From NCBI GenBank assembly GCA_900544815.1, contig UQWT01000085.1, forward strand, positions 1 to 5,136: a stretch of DNA of 5,136 nt, given 5' to 3'. The notes below the pieces were generated by a model. The model had not been told where the DNA came from and made no database searches. It saw only the letters and a program-made list of their open reading frames with translations. Positions 1-5,136 of this stretch are shown here, piece by piece (positions within the stretch are counted from its first letter, which is position 1; the number at the start of each line of letters is the position of its first letter). Position numbers and translations under genes: made by a program. Source of the DNA: an uncultured Bacteroidales bacterium (GTDB lineage Bacteria > Bacteroidota > Bacteroidia > Bacteroidales > UBA932).

Positions 1-202
1 GTTCTATTGTATGCTTAGTAAAGCGATGTAAGAACAGGAAACATTAAAGTTCCCCAAAAAATGCAATACAGGATGTGTTATACATATTGTTGGCATTGTA
101 AGACTGACTGATATTCATTTGTATATTTAAAGCTGTGATAATACAGGGCTTTTGTTGCGTAAAAAAAGTTTGATAAAAATTATAATATCCAAGAATATTA
201 TC
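1..202. other. AT-rich non-coding flank upstream of korA
   Basis: I see no supportable gene here. All three plus frames are closed by early stops: one open from the left edge ends at TAG 16-18, one at TAA 29-31 and one at TAA 43-45. These could only be the last few codons of an upstream gene, and nothing recognisable remains. There is no GC-rich hairpin with a T-tract, so no terminator for an upstream gene is visible. A one-mismatch copy of the Bacteroidota -7 element (TTCATTTG, 114-121) is present, but it lacks a well-placed -33 partner and I do not call it. No ferredoxin-like reading frame is present, which matters because the two Kor genes that follow have no delta subunit beside them. Confidence 0.5.
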
Positions 203-210
203 TACATTTG
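203..210 (+). promoter_or_regulatory. Likely korA promoter, Bacteroidota -7 element
   Basis: TACATTTG matches the Bacteroidota primary sigma factor consensus TAnnTTTG exactly. Transcription would start near 215-217, giving a 5' leader of about 50 nt before the korA ATG at 267. The -33 partner is poor: the nearest upstream TTTG (169-172) is 30 bp from this element, whereas about 17-23 bp is usual. The call therefore rests on the -7 match and its position just before the operon. Confidence 0.6.
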
Positions 211-266
211 TAATATTTTAATAAAATAACTACTAACGTTAAGAAATCTTAGAGAATTATTCTTTT

Positions 267-2096
267 ATGGAAAACAAAATTATCGACGCACAAGATATTG
301 TGATTCGTTTTACCGGAGACTCCGGAGACGGAATGCAATTGACTGGAACTCTGTTTGCAGATGCATCTGCACTGTACGGGAACGAGATATCTACCTTCCC
401 GGATTATCCGGCTGAGATTCGTGCTCCTCATGGTACTGTTGCCGGTGTATCCGGTTTTCAGGTACATGTTGGAAATGGAGAAGTTAGAACTCCTGGTGAC
501 TATGCAGATGTGCTTGTTGCCATGAATCCCGCCGCACTTAAAGCTAACGCAAAATGGTGTAAGAAAGGTGGCACTATCATTTTGGATGAAGATTCTTTTG
601 ATGAGAAAGGTTTGGAGAAAGCAGGATTTAAGACAATGGATCCTATTGCAGAGATGAATCTTAGTGATTACCACATTGTATGGTCACCAATTACCTCTCT
701 TACAAAGGAGAGCTTAAAGGATAGCGGATTAGATCTTAAGGCTATCGTTAGGAGTAAAAACATGTTTACTCTTGGTATGTGCTACTTTATGTTCAGCAGA
801 CCGCTGCATTTTACAGAGGCATACCTCGAAAAGAAATTTGCAAAAAAGCCTAATCTTATAGAGCCAAACAAGAAGGTTCTTAGAGACGGTTACAATTATG
901 CACATAATATTCACGCTATACCTAATACCTATCGCATTGCTCCTGCAAAGGTTGCCCCGGGCAAATACAGAAGCATAAACGGTAATCAGGCTACTGCATG
1001 GGGACTTTTGGCTGCATCCGAGAAATCGGGTAGACCTCTTTATTGTGGTTCATATCCTATTACCCCTGCAACAGTTATCCTCGAAGAGCTTGCTATTCAC
1101 AAGGAGCTTGGAGCAAAGACTGTTCAGTGCGAAGATGAGATTGCCGGTATTTGTACAGCTATCGGTGCTGCATACGCAGGTAACTTTGCTGTAACAACAA
1201 CATCCGGCCCCGGCCTTTCTCTAAAATCAGAGGCTTTGGGTCTTGCAATGATAACAGAGTTACCTCTTGTTATTGTAGATGTTCAGAGAAGTGGCCCTTC
1301 TACAGGTATCCCTACAAAAACAGAGCAGACAGACCTTAATCAGGCCCTTTACGGAAGAAACGGAGAGTGCCCTATTATGGTAATGGCTGCAAGAACACCA
1401 TCTGATTGCTTTAGAGCAGCTTTCTATGCAGGTAAATATGCCATGGAGCACATGATGCCTGTCATCCTTCTTTCGGAGGGCTTTATAGGTAACGGTTCAG
1501 AGCCTTGGAAGATCCCTTCTATGAGTGATTTCCCGGAGATTCACCCACCTATTATAGATAAGTGTGAGGGCAAGTTCAAACCATTTGAGAGAGACCCTGA
1601 GACATTGGTACGTAAATGGGCTTTACCGGGCACTCCGGGATTGGAGCACAGAGTAGGCGGCCTTGAGAAAGATGAGAACGGAGCAGTTTCATCTGATCCT
1701 TTAGTTCACGACAGAATGGTTAACGCCAGAGCAGAGAAGATTGCGAGAGTTGCCAACTGCATTCCACCTCTTGAGGTTGTTGGAAAACAGGAGGGTGATG
1801 TCCTTATCGTTGGCTGGGGCGGTACATACGGACACTTGTACACAGCAACTAAGGAACTTTTAGACGAGGGGGCAAATGTTGGTTTTGCTCATTTCGATTA
1901 CATTAATCCTCTTCCTAAGAATACTGTTGAGGTATTCTCTAAATTCAAGAAGATTATTGTATGCGAGCTTAACTCGGGCCAGTTCGTCAACTACCTAAGG
2001 GCAAAAGCTCCTCAGTTCAAATATGAGCAGGTTAATAAAGTACAGGGCCAGCCTTTCATAGTTAAGGAGATAGTTGAGGCCGTTAAAGCGTTATAA
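267..2096 (+). CDS. korA: 2-oxoglutarate:ferredoxin oxidoreductase, fused gamma-alpha subunit (KorA)
   Basis: A 609-residue cytoplasmic subunit of the 2-oxoacid:ferredoxin oxidoreductase family. With KorB it would catalyse 2-oxoglutarate + CoA + oxidised ferredoxin to succinyl-CoA + CO2 + reduced ferredoxin, or the reverse. Residues of about 10-200 form the gamma domain, with GDSGDGM at 17-23 and FPDYPAEIRAP at 44-54. The alpha (pyrimidine-binding) domain follows, with GSYPITPA at 261-268, CEDE ending at E291, SGPG at 313-316 and the motif SGPSTGIPTKTEQ at 342-354. A C-terminal transketolase-like domain starts near VLIVGWGGTYG (512-522). The fused gamma-alpha layout and length near 600 are usual for two-subunit enzymes. 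The ATG start lies just before the conserved gamma domain; there is no Shine-Dalgarno, as is common in Bacteroidota. It sits 18 bp upstream of korB, almost certainly cotranscribed. Substrate choice (2-oxoglutarate rather than pyruvate or another 2-oxoacid) is inferred from family resemblance and the neighbouring Gdh. Confidence 0.93.
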   Translation: MENKIIDAQDIVIRFTGDSGDGMQLTGTLFADASALYGNEISTFPDYPAEIRAPHGTVAGVSGFQVHVGNGEVRTPGDYADVLVAMNPAALKANAKWCKKGGTIILDEDSFDEKGLEKAGFKTMDPIAEMNLSDYHIVWSPITSLTKESLKDSGLDLKAIVRSKNMFTLGMCYFMFSRPLHFTEAYLEKKFAKKPNLIEPNKKVLRDGYNYAHNIHAIPNTYRIAPAKVAPGKYRSINGNQATAWGLLAASEKSGRPLYCGSYPITPATVILEELAIHKELGAKTVQCEDEIAGICTAIGAAYAGNFAVTTTSGPGLSLKSEALGLAMITELPLVIVDVQRSGPSTGIPTKTEQTDLNQALYGRNGECPIMVMAARTPSDCFRAAFYAGKYAMEHMMPVILLSEGFIGNGSEPWKIPSMSDFPEIHPPIIDKCEGKFKPFERDPETLVRKWALPGTPGLEHRVGGLEKDENGAVSSDPLVHDRMVNARAEKIARVANCIPPLEVVGKQEGDVLIVGWGGTYGHLYTATKELLDEGANVGFAHFDYINPLPKNTVEVFSKFKKIIVCELNSGQFVNYLRAKAPQFKYEQVNKVQGQPFIVKEIVEAVKAL

Positions 2097-2114
2097 TCAA
2101 TAAAAATCACTGCA

Positions 2115-3131
2115 ATGAAATATACATCACAAGATTTTAAAAGCGATCAGGAAGTAAAATGGTGTCCCGGATGCGGTGACCATGCCGTACATGCATCTGT
2201 TTTAAGAGCTATGCCTGAGGTTTGTGAGGCATTGGGCTATACTAAAGAGAGATTTGTGTTTGTTTCCGGTATTGGTTGTTCATCGAGATTCCCATACTAT
2301 ATGAATACATACGGATTCCATGGTATTCATGGTAGAGCAACGGCACTGTCTACAGGTATGAAGGTTGCCAATCCAACCTTGTCTATATGGCAGATGACAG
2401 GTGACGGAGATGCCTTGGCTATTGGCGGTAACCACTTCATCCATGCGATAAGAAGAAACATAGATATTAACATCATATTATTCAACAACAGGATTTACGG
2501 TCTTACAAAAGGACAGTACTCACCTACATCAAAACTTGGTCTTGTTACAAAGACCTCTCCTTACGGAACTGTTGAGTATCCTTTCAATCCTGGTGCGTTG
2601 GTACTTGGTGCAAGGGGAACTTTCTTTGCCCGCAGTTTGGATTCTGAGCTTAAGCTGAACCAGGAGATAATGGTTGCTGCTGCCAAGCACGATGGTACAT
2701 CTGTTATGGAGATGCTCGTAAACTGCGTTATCTTTAACGATGGAACACACCTTGAGTTCTCGGAGAAATCTGTAAGGGCAGACAGAACTATTGTCTTGAG
2801 ACATGGCGAGCCTATGATCTTTGGTGCAAACAGAGATAAAGGACTTATCCTTGAGAACATGAAGCTAAAGGTTGTGAAGATTGGTGAGAACGGTATAACA
2901 GAGAAGGATATCCTTGTTCATGATGCCCATACAGACAATATTGGCCTTCACAGCATGCTTGTTGATATGAAGTATCCAGATTACCCTGTTGCACTTGGCG
3001 TTATAAGGGATGTTGAGGATATGACATACGACGACAGAGTAAGAGATCAGGTTGCCGAGGTTAAGGAGAAGGCAAAAATCAAATGTGTAGATGATCTTCT
3101 TAATTCAGGTGCTACCTGGACTGTAGAATAG
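2115..3131 (+). CDS. korB: 2-oxoglutarate:ferredoxin oxidoreductase, beta subunit (KorB)
   Basis: A 338-residue beta subunit that binds thiamine diphosphate and one [4Fe-4S] cluster and partners with KorA. The thiamine-diphosphate motif runs from GDGD (96-99) through GGNHFIHAIRRN to NN (124-125), followed by IYGLTKGQYSPTS (127-139), a signature of the 2-oxoglutarate-type beta subunit. Four cysteines fit the cluster ligands known from archaeal two-subunit enzymes: C17 and C20 in WCPGCGDH, C55 in GIGCSSR, and C204 in LVNCVIFND. There is no extra ferredoxin domain; about 340 residues is normal for this family. It starts 18 bp after the korA stop without a Shine-Dalgarno, implying a tight two-gene unit. 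Both catalytic halves are intact, so the enzyme should be functional. Its electrons would go to a ferredoxin encoded elsewhere, as none is seen here. Confidence 0.94.
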   Translation: MKYTSQDFKSDQEVKWCPGCGDHAVHASVLRAMPEVCEALGYTKERFVFVSGIGCSSRFPYYMNTYGFHGIHGRATALSTGMKVANPTLSIWQMTGDGDALAIGGNHFIHAIRRNIDINIILFNNRIYGLTKGQYSPTSKLGLVTKTSPYGTVEYPFNPGALVLGARGTFFARSLDSELKLNQEIMVAAAKHDGTSVMEMLVNCVIFNDGTHLEFSEKSVRADRTIVLRHGEPMIFGANRDKGLILENMKLKVVKIGENGITEKDILVHDAHTDNIGLHSMLVDMKYPDYPVALGVIRDVEDMTYDDRVRDQVAEVKEKAKIKCVDDLLNSGATWTVE

Positions 3132-3216
3132 TTGTCGGGAAGAAAAATTTAATGATAAGAGAGATTTGTAGAGATAAACTCTAATTTTATAAACACTAAA
3201 TAACATTTATATCAGT
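3132..3216 (+). other. korB-gdh spacer without a strong terminator
   Basis: An 85-bp A/T-rich spacer. It contains only a weak 5-bp hairpin (TAGAG 3169-3173, loop ATAAA, CTCTA 3179-3183) followed by ATTTTAT rather than a true T-run. A one-mismatch -7-like element (GAGATTTG, 3161-3168) has no TTG at the right distance upstream. Read-through from korAB into gdh is therefore likely, though a weak internal promoter cannot be excluded. Confidence 0.45.
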
Positions 3217-4557
3217 ATGAAAACATCTGAGATAATGGCTAACCTTAAAAGGAAATATGGCCATGAGCCTGAGTACCTTCAGGCAGTTCAGGAGGTTTTG
3301 GAGTCTATAGAGGAGACTTATAACCAGCATCCTGAGTTTGAGAAAGCTAAAATTGTAGAGAGAATTGTTGAACCGGACAGAATCTTTACTTTCCGTGTTA
3401 CATGGATTGATGATAAAGGTGAGATCCAGACTAACTTGGGTTACAGAGTTCAGTTTAACGCAGCTATAGGCCCATACAAAGGTGGTCTTCGTTTCCACAA
3501 AGCTGTTACCCCTTCTATGCTTAAGTTCTTGGGCTTTGAGCAGACTTTCAAAAACGCTCTTACTACTCTTCCTATGGGTGGTGGTAAAGGTGGTTCAGAT
3601 TTCGATCCTGTTGGAAAATCTAACGCCGAGATTATGCGTTTCTGCCAGGCTTTCATGTTAGAGTTGTGGCACAACATTGGTCCTGATCAGGATGTTCCTG
3701 CAGGTGATGTTGGAGTTGGCGGAAGAGAGATTGGTTTCTTGTTTGGTATGTACACCAAACTTGCTCGCCAGTACAACACAGGCGTTCTTACCGGCAAAGG
3801 TCTTAACTGGGGTGGTTCTAAGATCCGTCCGGAGGCTACAGGTTTCGGCGCTCTATACTTCACTCAGCACCTTCTTCACAAAGCAGGCAAGGATGTTAAA
3901 GATAAAACTATCGCTATTTCAGGTTTCGGTAACGTTGCATGGGGTGCTGCTACAAAAGCAACTCAGTTAGGTGCTAAGGTTATCGCTATCTCAGGTCCCG
4001 ATGGCGTTTGCCATATCCCTGCAGGTTTGACTCCTGATATGATAGATTATATGCTAGAGCTTAGAGCCTCTAACAAGAACATCGTTTCTCCTATGGCTGA
4101 GAAGTTCCAGGGCGTAACATTCACTCCTGGTAAGAAAGCTTGGAGCGTTAAGTGTGATATAGCACTTCCTTGCGCATTCCAGAACGAGCTTAACGGTGAC
4201 GACGCTAAAGAGCTTCTTGCAAACGGTACATGGTGCTGCTGTGAGGTTTCTAACATGGGTTGTACTCCTGAGGCTATTAAAGCATTCCAGGATGCAAGAA
4301 TCTTGTTTGCTCCTGGTAAGGCTGTAAACGCAGGTGGTGTTGCTACTTCAGGTCTTGAGATGACTCAGAACGCTATGCATATTAGCTGGTCTGCAGAAGA
4401 GGTTGACAAGAAACTTCACGAGATTATGCAGAATATCCATGAGGCTTGCGTTAAATTTGGTACCGAGCCAGACGGTTATATCAACTATGTTAAAGGTGCA
4501 AACATTGCAGGCTTTATGAAGGTTGCTAATGCTATGCTTGAGCAGGGTATTATCTAA
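3217..4557 (+). CDS. gdhA: Glutamate dehydrogenase, hexameric type, probably NAD-preferring
   Basis: A 446-residue cytoplasmic enzyme interconverting glutamate with 2-oxoglutarate and ammonium. The N-terminal dimerisation/substrate domain carries PYKGGLRFH (86-94), TLPMGGGKGGSDFDP (117-131) and PAGDVGVGGRE (161-171). Lysines 88, 112 and 124 and aspartate 164 match the substrate-binding and catalytic residues of the well-studied Clostridium symbiosum enzyme (there K89, K113, K125, D165). The Rossmann motif is SGFGNVAWGAA (235-245). The second strand ends in SGPDG (259-263), so F237, P261 and D262 match the coenzyme-pocket residues of the NAD-specific clostridial enzyme, unlike the SD-containing segment of NADP-dependent E. 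coli GdhA. The C-terminal NAGGVATSGLEMTQNA segment includes S378, which lines the glutamate site. The start fits the N-terminus MKT.EIM that I recall for the Porphyromonas protein; there is no Shine-Dalgarno. It lies 85 bp after korB, shares the 2-oxoglutarate intermediate, and is followed by a strong terminator. The coenzyme assignment is inference, and dual NAD/NADP use is possible. Confidence 0.95.
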   Translation: MKTSEIMANLKRKYGHEPEYLQAVQEVLESIEETYNQHPEFEKAKIVERIVEPDRIFTFRVTWIDDKGEIQTNLGYRVQFNAAIGPYKGGLRFHKAVTPSMLKFLGFEQTFKNALTTLPMGGGKGGSDFDPVGKSNAEIMRFCQAFMLELWHNIGPDQDVPAGDVGVGGREIGFLFGMYTKLARQYNTGVLTGKGLNWGGSKIRPEATGFGALYFTQHLLHKAGKDVKDKTIAISGFGNVAWGAATKATQLGAKVIAISGPDGVCHIPAGLTPDMIDYMLELRASNKNIVSPMAEKFQGVTFTPGKKAWSVKCDIALPCAFQNELNGDDAKELLANGTWCCCEVSNMGCTPEAIKAFQDARILFAPGKAVNAGGVATSGLEMTQNAMHISWSAEEVDKKLHEIMQNIHEACVKFGTEPDGYINYVKGANIAGFMKVANAMLEQGII

Positions 4558-4584
4558 TCGGCGAATAGTAGATTATTTTATATG

Positions 4585-4616
4585 GGAGCAGTCTTTAATG
4601 GCTGCTCCTTTTTTTT
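4585..4616 (+). terminator. Intrinsic terminator after gdh
   Basis: The arm GGAGCAGTC (4585-4593) pairs with GGCTGCTCC (4600-4608) to give a 9-bp stem with one U-G wobble and a 6-nt loop (TTTAAT). Eight T residues follow (4609-4616). It lies 27 bp after the gdh stop codon and would end the korAB-gdh transcript. The wobble would be an A-C mismatch on the other strand, so the plus strand is the intended one. Confidence 0.93.
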
Positions 4617-4729
4617 ATTTATTCGTAGCTTTTTCTACAAAATCTAAACAAAAAGTTAGAAGCAAAGATTAAATATTATGATTTTATTATAAATACATAC
4701 CGAATTTTATCTTTTTTTATACAAGAAAG

Positions 4730-4758
4730 TTTGTTTTGTAATTTTTTTATTATATTTG
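4730..4758 (+). promoter_or_regulatory. Strong Bacteroidota promoter (TTTG-N17-TATATTTG)
   Basis: A perfect -7 element TATATTTG (4751-4758) is preceded at 17 bp by TTTG (4730-4733), within the spacing used by Bacteroidota promoters. A second TTTG lies at 4735-4738. Transcription would begin about 4763-4765, only a few bases before the base of the long hairpin at 4768. It follows the gdh terminator, so it drives a separate transcript: either a free-standing RNA or the long leader of the gene starting near 5122. Confidence 0.65.
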
Positions 4759-4767
4759 TAAACTCGT

Positions 4768-4843
4768 TTATTCCGAGGTTTCAATTGTAAATCTGTTAGG
4801 ATTACTGTATAATAGGCAGTTGACGGGTTAAACCTAGGAATAA
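4768..4843 (+). ncRNA. Candidate structured RNA: long bulged hairpin
   Basis: Hand-folding gives a 76-nt rod of three stacked stems. The outer stem is 4768-4774 with 4837-4843 (7 bp), then a G/A mismatch, then 4776-4780 with 4831-4835 (5 bp). The middle stem is TCAATTG (4781-4787) with CAGTTGA (4817-4823), 7 bp, after a one-sided bulge at 4824-4830. The inner stem is CTGTTA (4793-4798) with TAATAG (4810-4815), 6 bp, closed by an 11-nt loop. Two pairs are G-U wobbles (4785:4819 and 4795:4813) that would be mismatches on the minus strand, so the plus-strand RNA folds better, agreeing with the promoter just upstream. The 3' end is undetermined; no GC-rich terminator follows. I recognise no known RNA family. 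A 6S-like RNA or a structured leader are possibilities, neither shown. Confidence 0.45.
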
Positions 4844-4901
4844 GGATGGAAGAGAGCAGTTATTATTAGATAATTCTTAACATATTTTTAACTTTATTTA
4901 A

Positions 4902-4928
4902 CTAAATCAACATCTCCGATGTGTTTAG
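4902..4928 (+). other. Interrupted hairpin, possible RNA stem
   Basis: CTAAA (4902-4906) pairs with TTTAG (4924-4928). Inside it, ACATC (4910-4914) pairs with GATGT (4918-4922) around a TCC loop, with a small asymmetric internal loop between the stems (TCA against G). No T-run follows, so it is not an intrinsic terminator. It could be a second stem of the transcript started at about 4764, or chance in AT-rich DNA. Confidence 0.3.
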
Positions 4929-4945
4929 CAAATATTAGATGATAA

Positions 4946-4955
4946 ACAAATTTGT
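4946..4955. repeat. 10-bp palindrome ACAAATTTGT
   Basis: A perfect inverted repeat in the intergenic region. It could be an operator half-site pair, but A/T palindromes of this length arise easily by chance in such DNA, and no second copy was seen. Confidence 0.2.
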
Positions 4956-5027
4956 GAAAAATTGATTATCCATTTTAACTGTTTTAAAAACTTTTTTACC
5001 ATTATTGGTTGTGAATACGTTTAATTA

Positions 5028-5037
5028 TTACGCGTAA
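5028..5037. repeat. 10-bp palindrome TTACGCGTAA
   Basis: A perfect palindrome with a CGCG core, conspicuous because the surrounding sequence is almost pure A/T. It lies about 85 bp upstream of the possible gene start at 5122 and could bind a dimeric regulator. Only one copy is seen in the window and no regulator gene is adjacent. Confidence 0.3.
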
Positions 5038-5085
5038 AAGCCCTATGATTGTTGTTGACAATTTTTTTAATTGATTATTATTTTA

Positions 5086-5093
5086 CAATTTTG
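5086..5093 (+). promoter_or_regulatory. Weak -7-like element before the right-edge gene
   Basis: CAATTTTG differs from TAnnTTTG only at the first base and would place a start site about 20-25 nt upstream of the ATG at 5122. The nearest TTG that could act as -33 (5055-5057) is 28 bp away, too far for a good promoter, so this is tentative. Confidence 0.25.
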
Positions 5094-5121
5094 TAGACGA
5101 GGAAGAGAATAAATAACATTA

Positions 5122-5136
5122 ATGCGGATAGTTTTT
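5122..5136 (+). CDS. Possible 5' end of a gene cut by the window edge (MRIVF...)
   Basis: An ATG followed by four sense codons reads MRIVF to the last base. It is preceded by an A/T-rich leader (AATAAATAACATTA) just like those of the three genes upstream. Five residues cannot identify a protein. An MRIVF start with a hydrophobic strand is common to Rossmann-like proteins such as methionyl-tRNA formyltransferase and some glycosyltransferases, but this is only a guess. Confidence 0.35.

Larger units (their letters stand above)
4617..5121. other. 505-bp AT-rich intergenic region, no credible protein gene
   Basis: All six frames are closed frequently and no reading frame of note is present. The longest local curiosity is a 7-codon frame at 4846-4869, which I reject. 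The region contains, in order: a -33/-7 promoter (4730-4758), a long bulged hairpin (4768-4843), an interrupted hairpin (4902-4928), a palindrome ACAAATTTGT (4946-4955), a palindrome TTACGCGTAA (5028-5037) and a weak promoter-like site (5086-5093) before a possible new gene at 5122. No tRNA, insertion sequence or direct-repeat array was seen. Confidence 0.75.

Noticed and set aside
249..674. Minus-strand open frame of 141 codons opposite the start of korA
   Set aside because: It lies antisense to the conserved gamma domain, its product shows no recognisable motif, and it is best explained as a shadow of korA codon use. The same holds for the other minus-strand frames across korA, korB and gdh.
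3161..3168. GAGATTTG as a separate gdh promoter
   Set aside because: One mismatch at the key first T of TAnnTTTG and no TTG at a proper distance upstream; noted only as a weak possibility.
3677..3970. Plus-strand 97-codon frame inside gdh
   Set aside because: It is wholly within gdh in another frame, covering the conserved Rossmann region, and has no motifs of its own.
4808..4813. TATAAT hexamer, E. coli-type -10 box
   Set aside because: Bacteroidota use TAnnTTTG rather than TATAAT, no -35 partner is placed correctly, and the bases fall in the inner stem-loop of the candidate RNA.
4839..4864. Resemblance of GGATGGAAGAGAGCAG to the conserved GGAA-loop/AGCAG region of bacterial SRP RNA
   Set aside because: The short helix that should close the GGAA tetraloop does not form (only one U-G pair, then A against A), the CAGG half is AAGG, and the flanking helix is pure A/U, unlike SRP RNA.
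4846..4869. Seven-codon frame MEESSYY with AAGG just upstream, possible leader peptide
   Set aside because: Too short to support, no run of a regulatory amino acid relevant to a neighbour, and it overlaps the candidate RNA's alternative helix.
4981..4997. GTTTTAAAAAC followed by TTTTTT as a terminator
   Set aside because: The inverted repeat is A/T only with essentially no loop, so a stable terminator hairpin is not supported.

Overview
The window comes from a Bacteroidota genome, most likely order Bacteroidales. Three signs point there. The genes have no Shine-Dalgarno sequence and are preceded by A/T-rich leaders. Two promoter-like sites match the Bacteroidota -7 element TAnnTTTG exactly (203-210 and 4751-4758). 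The proteins, by recall only, resemble Bacteroidales 2-oxoglutarate:ferredoxin oxidoreductase and the Porphyromonas-type glutamate dehydrogenase. I could not run a search.

Layout: bases 1-266 are AT-rich non-coding DNA carrying the likely korA promoter. Then come three complete plus-strand genes: korA (267-2096, fused gamma-alpha subunit), korB (2115-3131, thiamine-diphosphate/iron-sulfur beta subunit) and a hexameric-type glutamate dehydrogenase (3217-4557). A strong intrinsic terminator lies at 4585-4616. Bases 4617-5121 are about 500 bp without a credible protein gene. They hold a perfect TAnnTTTG promoter, immediately followed by a long bulged hairpin (4768-4843) that looks like a structured RNA, plus smaller hairpins and palindromes. 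The last 15 bases may be the start of another gene (MRIVF...).

The three genes form a 2-oxoglutarate node. Gdh interconverts glutamate and 2-oxoglutarate with a pyridine nucleotide. KorAB interconverts 2-oxoglutarate and succinyl-CoA plus CO2 with ferredoxin. In the oxidative direction they would ferment glutamate to succinyl-CoA, yielding NADH and reduced ferredoxin. In the reductive direction they would make glutamate from succinyl-CoA. The Gdh coenzyme pocket looks NAD-type, which slightly favours the catabolic reading. No strong terminator separates korB from gdh, so one transcript ending at 4616 is plausible.

The protein-coding part is ordinary central metabolism. The part most worth a second look is the candidate RNA at about 4764-4843. 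I found no evidence of a mobile element, CRISPR array, tRNA or rRNA.
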